Shown here: positions 23,175 through 34,265 of the stretch, piece after piece
How positions within the stretch are numbered: position 1 is the first letter of the stretch
Layout of the letters: the number at the start of each line of letters is the position of its first letter
DNA from: Gordionus sp. m RMFG-2023
Lineage: Eukaryota; Nematomorpha; Gordioida; Chordodea; Parachordodidae
Assembly (NCBI RefSeq): GCF_954871325.1
Contig: NC_088775.1
Coordinates: 33,643,561 to 33,707,560 of the forward strand
Direction of reading: 5' to 3'
DNA length: 64,000 bases
Translations under genes and position numbers: made by a program
The notes under the pieces: model-generated
Databases searched by the model: none
What the model was told of the DNA's origin: nothing
Seen by the model: the letters and a program-made list of their open reading frames with translations, nothing else

Positions 23175-25217
23175 CAGGGTTGGGCAGTATCGCGGATATT
23201 TGTATCTAAAATACAAGATACTTTTGTATCTTGTATCTTTTTTAAAATTTTGGAAAGTATCTTGTATTCAGTATCTAAGATACATATTATTTAAAAGTAT
23301 TTGTATCTTAACCAACTTTGTATTCAAATAGATACAGATACTTTAAAAAAAATTTATATTGGTTAATTTAAATAGTATTAAAATTTAAAATGATATTGTT
23401 TAAGATTTATATGAAAAATTTAATCAAAATTTAGATATTTTAAGATAATTTTTGATACATGACGTTGGTCGTCATATAGCAATTTGCTAATTAGAACTAC
23501 CATATTTGAATCGTTTTATATCTGTCTATTTTAAAATTATGGAAGAAGAAAATAGAATAATATGTTTATCTTCGTCTTCAGATGAATCTTCAACCGAAAA
23601 TTATAACAATAAATTTAAACTAAGCATACTTAATGGTAAATTTTTTGAAGTACTTCAAGATGATCATAATAAAGAAATTCATCGTGACTTTGGTATTGAG
23701 GAAAAAGTTATATCAACTGTTACAGATAACGGCTCTAACTTTAAGAAAGCTTTCAAGGAGTTTGGATATTCTACGGAAGCTGTAGAGAATGACTTTGACA
23801 TCAATGATGATGAATGTATAGAATTCGAAATCATTGAAAGTATTATTTAATACTTCTTTAAAATTTATTATGATAAAAAATTTTATTCAAATAAAATTAT
23901 TTATTTGTTTATTTAAGGGTCTAAAGAAGCCTCAATAACATTGCCTCAACACATTCGTTGTTTGTGCCATACGATAAGTCTAATTGCCACAACAGATGTC
24001 GAGAGAGCTATTAAGGATTCTCCTAACATTTCTAAAATTCATCATCCTGCAATAGCTAAATGTACTAAGCTATGGAATGCAAATAATAGGCCCAAAACTG
24101 CAGAACTTATCAAAGCAGTTTTAGGAAAACAATTAGTTACACCTTGTTGCACTAGATGGAATAGTTTGTATGATAGTCTTCAAAGTTTATTAAAATTTAG
24201 AGGCGTACTTCCTAAATTATGTCAAAAATTAGAATTTCCTAAATTAGCGATTGACAAAATACAGAGTGAAATCAACTGCTATTATGGAGAATCAGCTCCA
24301 ATTTTAAATGTCGTTAAAAAAAATTACAAATTTAATTCAAACCAATCTACAATTTTGCAAACCATTAGCTGTTGCCATAGAAATTTATTTAAATAAAAGA
24401 TTTAAAAATATATATGATTTTGATAACAATTTTAAAAGTGCATTTTTGGCAACTATTTCTCATCCCTATTTTTAAAATCGTTGGATTGTTGGTGAAAAGA
24501 AAAAAAATACTTTCAGGATTTGTTATTACATAAAGTTTTAATTGTTTTTAAAAATAATATTGAAATTAATACTTCAACAAAATCTTCAATTGATGAAGAT
24601 GATGATTATACTTTTGCCTTAAAAGTACCATATCCAATTCTAATAATTCAATAAATGATAATGAAATAGAGGTCCTAAATTATATGAAAGATGACAGGCG
24701 GAGTATAAATATGTTAAATAGTTATAAATATATAAAAGAAATATTTATTAAATATAACACAATATTACCCTCCTCAGCCCCCGTTGAAAGATTATTTAGC
24801 TTTGCTAATATGGTTAATAGACCAAATCGTCAAAGATTGAACGATAAATCATTTGAAATAATATTAAAAAATAATGCTGATTTATGATGCTGATTTATTA
24901 TTATTTACTAATTATATAATTATTAAATGGAATATCGCATTATCTTTTATAATAAATTTGTTATTTTCTACAATTTATTTTAAATTTTTTTTTATAAATT
25001 TATATTATAGATAAGAAAATAAAGCTTTATACATTTTGATTTTGACTATTTAAAATTTTTTAAAAAAGTATCTTGTATCTTAGATACTTTTTTTAAAAAA
25101 AAATACAAGTATCTTGTATCTTATTGAAATTTTTCTAAAGTATCTATTATCTTAAATATAAAATTTTATAAAGTATCTGTATCCGAATACAATTTTCTGA
25201 AAATTTGCCCGACCCTG
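23175..25217 (+). mobile_element. hAT transposon 2, complete ends and 8-bp target duplication
   Basis: The left end is CAGGGTTGGGCAG and the right end TGCCCGACCCTG. A perfect 8-bp duplication TGTTTAAT lies at 23167-23174 and 25218-25225. Subterminal zones on both sides are arrays of GTATCTTGTATCTT and AGATAC words, which are mutually complementary. CAGGGTTGGGCA-type ends are well known in animal hAT elements. It is only 2.0 kb long and carries a decayed transposase, so it is a defective copy with well-preserved ends. Confidence 0.9.
23506..24887 (+). pseudogene. hAT transposase of element 2, decayed
   Basis: Three open blocks in order. 23506-23850 ends with EEKVISTVTDNGSNFKKAF, which holds the catalytic Asp of the TDNGSN motif. 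23941-24396 contains LPQHIRCLCHTISLIATTDV (the hAT C..H motif) and TPCCTRWNSLYDSLQ. 24684-24887 carries the dimerisation domain SSAPVERLFSFANMVNRP. A probable small intron (about 23851-23918, ending TTTAAG) separates the first two blocks. Between 24397 and 24683 the frame is lost, and the N-terminal BED finger was not found. It is a different lineage from hAT-1, which has a TTF finger and a CSAERAMSK motif. Confidence 0.82.
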
Positions 25218-25225
25218 TGTTTAAT

Positions 25226-26313
25226 ACATAATGAATATTATTAGACTAAGCAAGTTAGAATATATACCTATTGATGAGAATATAATAAAATATTCCTGCT
25301 CTTTATTAACATTTGGAGTTTATTACTTAATGAATATTAATATTTTATATAGACTAACACTAATCAATATAAAAGAAAATCTCTATACTAATAAGAATAT
25401 AGTTTAAAATTTTGTCATTTCCAGAGAAGTAAGGAATTATTGTTTTCTTTAATACTTCATGAATATCTTTAAGATTTTTCAAATATATTTAGACTTATCA
25501 AGTTAGAATGAATATTTTTTATAAGAATTAATTTAATATTTTATATTTATATATTCAATAACAAAAATCAAAGTGAGGAAAGATATATTATGATTTGAAA
25601 TTTATTATAAAATTTAATATATTTTAAGAAAATGTTAATATATTGTAGTGCATATGGCTCTAACCAAAAATATTGTTCAGGAAGCAAAATTTCATAAGTA
25701 TATTATCTCAAATTAAATATTCAGAATTAAATCTAAAGATGCAGCTTATATTAATAACCTATTCTTTCTTGTAAAAATTATTATGTCAGATTTGCTATGA
25801 AAATATTTAACATGTGATTTGGAATTTTAGAAATTACTCCAAAAACAAAATTGAATATATATGATTTTATTGGTAAATATTTTGAATTATATAAAAAAAA
25901 ATTTTGATATAATTTCTTTTGTATTTATTTTTTTAGCAAATAAAAAGAGGTTATATTTTATAATTTATAAGTCTTATTTTATTATTGCTTTGAATTATGT
26001 TATTCCTTAATAATTATAACTATCCATTTCTAAACATATTTATTTAAATTTAATTCACTAAAGTACAAAAATCAATAATGAGTATGTATACTGTGAAAAA
26101 TAAAATAATCTTATAAATTTTTACAATAATAAATACAAATAATATATATATGTTATATTTACTCCTATAAAATAAATGTATTATTATAACCAAAATTATA
26201 TGGTATAAAGTGTAGTTTTTTCTTACAAATAATCACCATAATTTTTCCTTGACCTATAAATATTTAAGTTAAATAACATATTTATATAATACTTGATGTA
26301 TGCCCTTGAAAAA
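25226..26313. other. AT-rich spacer with weak local repeats
   Basis: No gene. Loosely repeated words (TTTATTAACATTT, TTACTTAATGAATATTAA) at about 23130-23165, 25225-25360 and 25440-25470 suggest an old tandem repeat of 150-200 bp that hAT-2 entered. Confidence 0.45.
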
Positions 26314-26318
26314 GTATA

Positions 26319-26705
26319 TAAAAAAAATTAAGACTTTATTCGAAATCTAAACTTACACACTAAAAAAAAATCCTAAACACAAACTAAGAGAAAAAACAGA
26401 AACAACTCAAACAAACTCTCGAAACTACAAAAATCACAAAGCAGACAAAAATATAACTCACCAATGATCTCTTTATTAATAATTAAATTAAATCAAAATA
26501 AAATAAATTCGTCATTTTAATATAAAAAGAAATTAATTTCATAAAAAAAAAAAAATTAATTTCATAAAAAAAATAATAATAACAATAAATCCACATATAA
26601 TATATTACCTCTAATTTTTCTATCCAATCAACCTTATTTTAATCGGTTGATTGGCATTTCGCGTAAACAAAAAAATATAAAATGTACGTATTTACAAATA
26701 CGACA
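26319..26705 (-). repeat. 3' LTR of gypsy element 1
   Basis: 387 bp, about 99 per cent identical to 32881-33266. Read on the minus strand it ends with a GAATAAAG polyadenylation-like word just before the boundary. The 5-bp target duplication GTATA adjoins it. Confidence 0.92.
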
Positions 26706-26817
26706 TGCCACCCCTTTATGGGATCAGGGCATGTCGATAAACAAAAAAAAATTTTTTTTACATGTATTAAAAAAAAATGTTCATGCTCACCTTCATGTTA
26801 AATGAATATTCCTCACC

Positions 26818-27316
26818 CTAAGCCGACATGGGACTGCTCCAAAAATTCCCTGCACTAGTCGTCGGTAGAACCTCAGTAGCTATAGTAGCCATAGCTCTCC
26901 GCAACATATCTACCTCTCGATGTCCGCGAGAATCCCCTAATTGTGGCACTCCATCATTATAACTTGGTCTTTTCGGAGGACGCCTATCAGCAGGTATGGC
27001 CGGTCCCATAAGAACAGAAGTTGTCGGCTGCTCCACATTCATCTCGTTATATATCTTTTTTTTCCTCATATGGTTTTACCCGCGGATTCTCCGATAACAC
27101 CCCCATAGGTACACGATCCCTGGGTAGTTGCGTGCATTGATGTCTAAGATGACCCTCTCCCTGACAATTATAACATTTTTTCCGTCTAATCCCATACGTC
27201 GGTGGCTGATTTTCCTTCTGGCGTCCTTCTCCCAGGGTCATACCATCGTGCCTCTTGATTAATGTGTCCTGGAGATAGAAATCTCCAAGGTCCACAAGTC
27301 GTGAGATTGTTTCCAT
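26818..27316 (-). CDS. 3' zinc-knuckle reading frame of gypsy element 1
   Basis: Two overlapping open frames lie between integrase and the 3' LTR. The first (27316-27047) opens METISRLVDLGDFYLQDT and holds a knuckle YGIRRKKCYNCQGEGHLRHQ followed by C (CX2CX4HX4C). The second (27069-26818) is Pro/Arg-rich. The gag of this element already has its own two knuckles, so this is an extra RNA- or DNA-binding protein in the position where some retroelements carry env. The other full-length gypsy element at 43-49 kb has a related frame in the same place. Function is unknown. Confidence 0.6.
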
Positions 27317-28497
27317 TTCTCGAGGGTGATAAAATATTTGTGAATATCTGGTTCAAACTGGACCTTTTCTTTATTTTGGTTTTCAGAAATTAGTAGTAAT
27401 GACTTAATTTTTTTGAAAAAAAAACTTTATAACAACAAAAACTTCAATTTAATAAAAAAAAAAATATATAATTTACTGGTTCAGGATATGCGTTGACCTT
27501 TTCTTTATTTTAGTTTACAGAAAATGGTAGTAATGATTTCTTGTAAAAAAAAAATTGACTTTACCAACAAAAATTTCAATTTAATAAAAGAAGTATAATT
27601 TAATATTTCGGGGAATTTAATTGAAAAAAAAAATAAAAAATAATTTAAATTAACTAAACACTTTTATAATTTAATTTTCCTTAAAAAAAAATTCACTTCA
27701 TACACAAAAACAAAATCAATCCATGATTGCGTTCCAAAACATAAACACGTTTTAAACTTTTCCTATTTCCTTTTACGGTATTCCACACATACACAGACCA
27801 TTAAATTATAAACAAGAGAAAAGGGGGGGAAAGGAAAAAAAAAACTCAAACAAAAACTTTTAATTAATTATATCTTTTTTTATTTTAAAAAAAATATTTT
27901 CCCAGTACCAATACCAATGTTCAACAACCGTGATTTATCCTATAAGGCTATGAACAAAAATGTATTCACAAAATGAATTACAACTTTTCTATTCCTTTTA
28001 TTTTTTACACTTTTATTCATTTACAATACATATATTACCACAATTTCAATCTTTTTTCCTTGTTTATTACCGACAGCCGGAACATTAAACCAGTTTAACT
28101 TAACATTACATATACATACATATACTTCAATTTCCCGTAATATTACCGAGATAACCTCCTTATTCAATTTCACTTTTTTACATAAACATCTATCAATAAA
28201 TTCTAATACCATCATATAATAATACATAAACTTAAACAAAAAAGGTTACCGACCGTTCACGTACATTTTACTCCTTCATGCTTTAACTTTGCATAAATAT
28301 ATATATTTACCACTTTAAGATGAGCCCCTCTCCTATTTGATCCTTTAACTTCCCATTCCCACATACAATATGTTACCCAAACCTTCATTTACACATTATA
28401 TATTTGCTCGGAAACGAGTCTAATCCTTCGGGATGCACCTTAATTTTATTTATACATATATTTTCATATTTATATTATCATATGAGGTACCTCAGAT
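27317..28497 (-). other. Non-coding interval between pol and the 3' frame of gypsy element 1
   Basis: A/T-rich. A shadow-size frame (28239-28021) has no recognisable motif. Two similar words (CTGGTTCAGGATATGCGTTG and TCTGGTTCAAACTGG) recur near 27345 and 27475, hinting at a short internal duplication. Confidence 0.5.
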
Positions 28498-31158
28498 TTA
28501 CTTCCGCGGTATTATATGATCATTGTGGCGCATCACTGTGCCGCCCATTTCTAATTGAATCAAATTCAACTTTGAACCTCTGTTTACCCCAACAATGCCC
28601 CTGGCCCATTTCTTGCCCTTCCCGTCAAACAAACGAGTACATACTTTTTCTCCAACTTCAAACCTAATCTTTCGGTCCTCCAAAACTCCCTTCTCGTGAC
28701 TCTCGGCCCTTAGAAAATCTAGGGGAACCCTAGTCCTCCGACCCAAAAACAATTCAGCAGGTGTCACTCCCTCTCTATTCCTAGAATTGAGGTAATACAA
28801 CTGGGCCAAATACACCCCATTCCCCTGATTGCCGGCCTTTCTTATCCAATTCTTAACAATTGCTACCATCCTCTCAGCTTGACCATTTGAGCTGGGATGA
28901 TAGGGCGGGGTCAAAATGTGTCGAATCCTAGACTCTTTACAAAACTGCTTGAAATTTTCGCTAACAAAGGCAGGTCCTCCATCAGATACAATGGTATCCG
29001 GCAATCCAAACCTGGCCATTAATGCCCTCAATTTCCTTACCACAATTTTCGTGGTATATCCATGTACCTCCTCGTACTCTATCCATTTCGAATACGAATC
29101 CACTACTAAAAAATACGACCTTTTGTCTAAATCGAAAAAATCAACATGTAAGCGTTCCCACGGTTTTCTCGACCTAGGCCATATCTGACCCACCTCCTTT
29201 CGGGGCATCGCCGCACACGAATTACACGGTTCACATGTCCTTGTGATATTTTCAATATCTTTTCCCATACCCGGCCACCAAACATATTCACGGGCCCACG
29301 ATTTCATTTTCCCTTGACCTTGATGTCCAGCATATAACAAATTTAAAAATTTACCCCTTAATTTGAACGGAATCACAGCACGATTACCCCTCATTAAACA
29401 ATCATCTATCACAGACAATTCCTCCTTCACCTTTTTAAAAACTTTACAATCCTCCTCCCAAGTCTTTTTCGCAATTACACATAACTTTATCCTAGTCATT
29501 TCTATATCTCTCAATGTACTCAACTTAAGATCCTCCCAATTGGTAGGACCCCCTTTGAGCATATGCGAAAGCGAACAAACCAGGGCTTTTTCACTGTTTC
29601 GAACCTTATCCTTGTTCCCTTCATCATTTTCTTCACTTAATCCTAATCGGGACAAACTATCAGGCAAACAATTCTCTTTACCGCAACGATATCGGATCTC
29701 CACATTAAAGCTGCCCACCAACAACAACCAACGTAGTAACCGGGGAGACATCATTAACTCCCGATTGTTTTTCCGAAATAAGTGAATTAACGGTTTGTGA
29801 TCAGTAAAAATTACAAATTTTTTACCAATCAAATATTCACGACATTTTGTCAACCCGAAAATAACAGCCAGGGCCTCCTGTTCAATCACAGAATATGTGG
29901 TTTCCACCTCACGAAAAACACGCGAGAAAAACAATACAGGTCTCTCCAAGCCCTCTATTACCTGTAATAACGCACCACCAACTCCTTTATTTGAGGCATC
30001 TACCGCCAAAACAATTTCCAAGTCATTATCAAAACACACCAAAACTGGCTCTTTTCCAATTTTTTCCTTTAAAATTTCAAAAGCAATCTGCTGTACATCC
30101 TTCCACTCATAATGAATTCCTTTTTTCAATAAATCGTATAACGGCGCCGCCACCTTTGCAAAATCTTCCACGAACCTATGGTAATAATTGACCATACCCA
30201 AAAAAGACTGCAACTCAGCCTTAGTGTCAGGCTGTTTCATGTTCGATATATTCTTCAAATTTTTATCCAAAGGTTTCACTTCAATTCCATTAATCCGATG
30301 ACCCAAATATTCAACCTCCATTACCCCCAGACCACTTTTCTCCTTACTAGCTCTCAAGCCTTTATCACGAATTCTCCTAAACACTTCCTCCAAACGTTGA
30401 TTATGCTGCTCCGGCGTCACTCCAGTGATTAACACATCATCCATATAGTAAAATACTCCTTCCAATCCTTGAAAAACTGACGCCATGGTCCGTTGAAAAA
30501 TGGGAGCAGATACACTCAACCCAAATGGTAATCTACAAAACGCAAACAACCCCTTTGGAGTCGTTATCGTCAATAATTTACGGATCTCCTTTCTCAAAGG
30601 TAACTGCAAATACGCCGACGAAAAATCCACCTTGGAAAAATATTTTGCACCCTTCAACTGAGCCAAAATCTCTTCAATCCTAGGCAATGGATATTTAACC
30701 TCCACCACCCATCGATTTACCGTGACTCTGAAATCCGCACAAAGTCTCAATTTACCATTTGCCTTTTTAACAGGCACTAACGGAGTTGCCCAATCGCTAT
30801 ATCCCACAGGAATAATAATGCCGTCCTTCACCCATCTATCTAATTCCTCATCGATCTCCTTCCTCCATTCGAACGGAACTCGCCGACAAGCCAAAAAGAT
30901 CGGTGAAAAACCCTCCCTCAGTTGAACATCAACTTGATAATCATTTAAACAACTTAATTTTTCATCAAAAATAATGCCATACTGCCTTACTAGAATAGGA
31001 ATAGCTTGATTAACCTTATTCCAATCCTCTTTTCCCCCGGCCACAATTTGCTTCTCATTTCCCTCATCATCATGATCCAACTTACTCGATTTCTCCATCA
31101 TCTCCTCCGAAATTTCACAAATTTTTTTATCAGTACAAATTTTTACTCTCTCCAACAT
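28498..31158 (-). CDS. pol: Ty3/gypsy pol: reverse transcriptase, RNase H, integrase
   Basis: A continuous frame of 886 codons. Reverse transcriptase occupies roughly residues 60-290, with FSKVDFSSAYLQLPL, LPFGLSVSAP and the catalytic YYMDDVL. RNase H follows with AVDASNKGVGGALLQ and TDHKPLIHLF. A chromatin-type integrase follows with the GHQGQ...CEPCNSC zinc domain, LHVDFFDLD, IVSDGGPAF and PPYHPSSNGQAERM. The C-terminal part GEKVCTRLFDGKGKKWARG resembles the integrase tail of animal gypsy elements. It copies the element RNA and inserts the DNA. The frame is open throughout, which fits a recent insertion. Confidence 0.95.
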   Translation of the reverse strand: MLERVKICTDKKICEISEEMMEKSSKLDHDDEGNEKQIVAGGKEDWNKVNQAIPILVRQYGIIFDEKLSCLNDYQVDVQLREGFSPIFLACRRVPFEWRKEIDEELDRWVKDGIIIPVGYSDWATPLVPVKKANGKLRLCADFRVTVNRWVVEVKYPLPRIEEILAQLKGAKYFSKVDFSSAYLQLPLRKEIRKLLTITTPKGLFAFCRLPFGLSVSAPIFQRTMASVFQGLEGVFYYMDDVLITGVTPEQHNQRLEEVFRRIRDKGLRASKEKSGLGVMEVEYLGHRINGIEVKPLDKNLKNISNMKQPDTKAELQSFLGMVNYYHRFVEDFAKVAAPLYDLLKKGIHYEWKDVQQIAFEILKEKIGKEPVLVCFDNDLEIVLAVDASNKGVGGALLQVIEGLERPVLFFSRVFREVETTYSVIEQEALAVIFGLTKCREYLIGKKFVIFTDHKPLIHLFRKNNRELMMSPRLLRWLLLVGSFNVEIRYRCGKENCLPDSLSRLGLSEENDEGNKDKVRNSEKALVCSLSHMLKGGPTNWEDLKLSTLRDIEMTRIKLCVIAKKTWEEDCKVFKKVKEELSVIDDCLMRGNRAVIPFKLRGKFLNLLYAGHQGQGKMKSWAREYVWWPGMGKDIENITRTCEPCNSCAAMPRKEVGQIWPRSRKPWERLHVDFFDLDKRSYFLVVDSYSKWIEYEEVHGYTTKIVVRKLRALMARFGLPDTIVSDGGPAFVSENFKQFCKESRIRHILTPPYHPSSNGQAERMVAIVKNWIRKAGNQGNGVYLAQLYYLNSRNREGVTPAELFLGRRTRVPLDFLRAESHEKGVLEDRKIRFEVGEKVCTRLFDGKGKKWARGIVGVNRGSKLNLIQLEMGGTVMRHNDHIIPRK

Positions 31159-31900
31159 CCATTATTACATTATCACTAGTATCAAAAATATTCCAATAAT
31201 TATTGGGAGGACCAAGCTTGGTAATCCAATCCCACCCCATAACAGTCTCAACATTTTCCTTTACTACCCATAAATCAAGGAAAAATATAGTATCATTAAG
31301 ATTAACCCCCAATTTGGCCTTTCCCAACACAGCGACTTCCGATCCATCAAACTGTCTGACACACATAGCCTCTTTTTCCAGTTTGCCCCCAGGCCAATAC
31401 TTATAAAAATTCTCCTGCGACATTAGAGAAATACTAGCCCCGGTGTCAAATAGCATTTTTATATTCCTATGATCAATCCTCAAACTAACCCTCGGACACA
31501 AACATGGTCCATCTAATTTTTCCGTCATTAAAATATCATATGTTTTAATCGGAGAATCAGCGTTTATTTTATCTAAAATAATAATTTCATTGGCATTCTC
31601 ATTGCCCCTTAAATTCAACTCGGAATTTAAATTTTTATTACTGACAATTACATTTCTTTTAACAAGATTTGTGGGACATCTTTCCCAAATAAAATTCTTA
31701 ACATCCCTTCTAAAAGAATAACGAACAACATTCCTCGGATATTGTTCCCACCTAAATCGACTAACCTTCCTCTCAGAGAAATTACGAGAATGACTTCTTA
31801 TTTTAATTCTATCATTTCCCTCATTTCGACTAATACTATTAAATGTTTTATTATACAAATTTTTCCGAACTCTCGGAGCCCCGACTCCTATATGATTCAC
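31130..31900 (-). CDS. Ty3/gypsy aspartic protease region
   Basis: A 256-codon frame overlapping the start of pol by a few bases in another frame. The retropepsin motif LFDTGASISLMS is followed by the flap/hydrophobic region and MGWDWITKLGP. The N-terminal half is Arg/Asn-rich and probably belongs to the gag-protease linker. A frame switch between this and pol is common in the family. Confidence 0.88.
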   Translation of the reverse strand: MNHIGVGAPRVRKNLYNKTFNSISRNEGNDRIKIRSHSRNFSERKVSRFRWEQYPRNVVRYSFRRDVKNFIWERCPTNLVKRNVIVSNKNLNSELNLRGNENANEIIILDKINADSPIKTYDILMTEKLDGPCLCPRVSLRIDHRNIKMLFDTGASISLMSQENFYKYWPGGKLEKEAMCVRQFDGSEVAVLGKAKLGVNLNDTIFFLDLWVVKENVETVMGWDWITKLGPPNNYWNIFDTSDNVIMDVGESKNLY

Positions 31901-31915
31901 CTTGCAATCATATAG

Positions 31916-32651
31916 TCAACACGAATTTCGTGATACTTCCATGCAGTCCACAGCTACATGTCCCGGCCTTTTACATTTAAAACATAATCTGGCCCCATTT
32001 AAACTAACCATTTTTACATTAGCATTTCCTATTTCAGGTCTCTTTAACGGAAATCCATCTTTAAACCTTTTCTCTGGGACTACGCAGGTATCCCTTTTGT
32101 GTCCTCGCCATCCGCAACGATGGCAAATGATCATTTCCACAAATCTTTTATTTTCCTCGTAATCATTAAATTTCTTATTCATATTTCTATCACTCACCTG
32201 GCTCTTAACCGGACCTTTGCTCTCCTTCATCAACGCATTGATGGCTTCTTTCATTTCTTTCATTTCCAGGAGGATCCTATCTGACCTCTCCCCAACATTT
32301 CCAGCCTTGATTTCCTCTAAAACATCTTTTAGATTACCTTCCAAGTCTGCTATTTTCTTCCCATAAATATCCGATATTAAATTAAAATACGTTTCCTCCA
32401 TTTTCTTTTTATAAACATCTGACACCGCAGTGTCCTTCTTCCAATTGCAATACATGCCTGCCAGTACCGCAGTACCCCTTTTTACCAATAATCAATAAAT
32501 ACATCATTAATAATATTCCCACAGTAATCAACTGTTTACCTAAATCCAATTCATTAAAGTTCTTATACATAACTTTATAACCCAAATCCTTATAAAAGAG
32601 AACCTTATCCCCAAAACTATGCTCCCCACTAGGCCTAAAAAAATAAACCAT
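31916..32651 (-). CDS. gag: Ty3/gypsy gag region with two zinc knuckles
   Basis: The main frame (32488-31916, 190 codons) has an acidic helical stretch and two CCHC knuckles: CHRCGWRGHKRDTC and CFKCKRPGHVAVDC. An overlapping open frame reaches 32651. The region is short for gag and no clear capsid fold can be named by eye. It lies between the 5' LTR and the protease as expected. Confidence 0.75.
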
Positions 32652-32880
32652 TTGCTCATAAATTTTTTAATTAATACTAATAATCAATTACAAAAATTTA
32701 TATATTTGTAGAAAATATTAATACAGCACCTTAAATAAAAACTTCTCTATCAGAATCGTATAATGGTTAGTACAAATGCGCAGTCAAAAATTCTTAAAAA
32801 AATTATATAATTAAAAATTTTTTGTTTTACCTTCTAAACCGAATAACTCCTAGGAAACTATCAGCGTCACAAGACACCAC

Positions 32881-33266
32881 TAAAAAATAATAAGACTTTA
32901 TTCGAAATCTAAACTTACACACTAAAAAAAAATCCCAAACACAAACTAAGAGAAAAAACAGAAACAACTCAAACAAACTCTCGAAACTACAAAAATCACA
33001 AAGCAGACAAAAATATAACTCACCAATGATCTCTTTATTAATAATTAAATTAAATCAAAATAAAATAAATTCGTCATTTTAATATAAAAAGAAATTAATT
33101 TCATAAAAAAAAAAAAATTAATTTCATAAAAAAAATAATAATAACAATAAATCCACATATAATATATTACATCTAATTTTTCTATCCAATCAACCTTATT
33201 TTAATCGGTTGATTGGCATTTCGCGTAAACAAAAAAAATAAAATGTACGTATTTACAAATACGACA
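32881..33266 (-). repeat. 5' LTR of gypsy element 1
   Basis: 386 bp and the partner of 26319-26705. GTATA target duplication follows at 33267-33271. Confidence 0.92.
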
Positions 33267-33402
33267 GTATAGTTCTGTTAAATTTTTGTCTAAAATCTAA
33301 TTTTAATTTTTGATTACATTAGGCAATAATCAAAACAGTATAACCATAAATGCTCTAAAAATGTTTTTTATTCATCGTAAAACATATAAGATTATAAATC
33401 TT

Positions 33403-33404
33403 CT

Positions 33405-33435
<31 letters not shown>

Positions 33436-33605
33436 GCACGTTGGTCATAGACCTGCCCAAAATGAGCGAACGTGAATTTTATGAAGGCCCACCCTTCATA
33501 AAATTATGCCGATTTTTTTTTCAAGGATACCAACAAACCTTGTACCCAGTTGTAGCTTAACTAAATGAGTGAAACTTACCCTTTCCGATATTGTAATTGT
33601 AATTT
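33403..33605 (-). repeat. Short interspersed repeat with (ATAAG)n tail
   Basis: On the minus strand about 170 bp of unique sequence ends in six ATAAG units (plus strand CTTAT, 33403-33433). A related copy is at about 61150-61330, with TTGGTCATAGA, the GCTGATTTTTTTTC word and AAATGAGTG in the same order. A simple-repeat tail and dispersed copies fit a SINE or LINE 3' end. A tRNA-like promoter was not convincingly found. Confidence 0.5.
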
Positions 33606-33839
33606 AATATTAATAATATAAAGATATATATATCTTATCTATTTTTTAGTCTTGAATAGTTATATTCATGATAAGGAGTGAGTTAAGAATATTTGAATCC
33701 ATAGACATCAAAATTTCATTTCATTTGTTAGGTTATATTCTTCCAAAAGATGAACCGGAAAATCTTCGCCATTTGGGATGGATAGATGAAAAAAAATATT
33801 ATCAGCATACCTGGTTTTTTTCATAAGATTATAAATATA

Positions 33840-33965
33840 ATACATTATAAAAATAAATCTGAAATTTATGAAATTATCATACGTTTCTTTCCTAAAAGCT
33901 CCAAACACAGAATGGCTGCTACTCAATTCAATTTTTGCCACTTCAAATTTGATTTTAGCATTACG
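33840..33965 (-). repeat. Conserved segment, partner of 22940-23062
   Basis: It lies inside an open minus-strand frame (33992-33708) whose centre reads AKIELSSSHSVFGAFRKETY and whose end reads NGEDFPVHLLEEYN. Only the central part is shared with the other copy. I do not recognise the protein. The shared block may be a gene fragment copied by a mobile element. Confidence 0.4.
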
Positions 33966-34265
33966 ATCGGCAGTCTCTAGTATTAATGTCATTGGTTAAT
34001 GCTAAATTAATATTTAGTGAGTTATATTGATATATTTTAACACAGAATTTGATCTCAAGTTGACATAGTGAAAATATAATTTATATGTATTAATATAATC
34101 TAATAATTAAAATAGTATTCATATAATAAAAATTTAGATAATCTTATTAATTTTTAAATAATAAAATTAATTATAAAAATTTTTTTTAGGGAGCAATTAA
34201 AAAAATTTATTTTTAGTTCAAGGGGTTATTAAAGAGTCATTAAAAAAAATTTTTGCTTCAGGGGG

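Larger units (their letters stand above)
26319..33266 (-). mobile_element. Ty3/gypsy LTR element 1, young and nearly whole
   Basis: A 6.9-kb LTR element in minus orientation flanked by a 5-bp duplication GTATA (26314-26318 and 33267-33271). LTRs are 32881-33266 (5') and 26319-26705 (3'). They start TGTCGTATTTG and differ at only about five positions, so the insertion is young. Next to the 5' LTR a TGGTGTCTTG word sits where the primer-binding site is expected. A purine-rich AAAGGGGTGG lies next to the 3' LTR. Parts in order are gag with two zinc knuckles, protease, one long RT-RNase H-integrase frame, a roughly 1.2-kb A/T-rich stretch, and a 3' zinc-knuckle reading frame. The element looks nearly whole. 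A short palindrome TTTGTAAATACGTA near the LTR start is noted. Confidence 0.93.

Noticed and set aside
28404-32284. Plus-strand frames opposite the gypsy pol and gag
   Set aside because: Shadows of the minus-strand coding region without domain matches.
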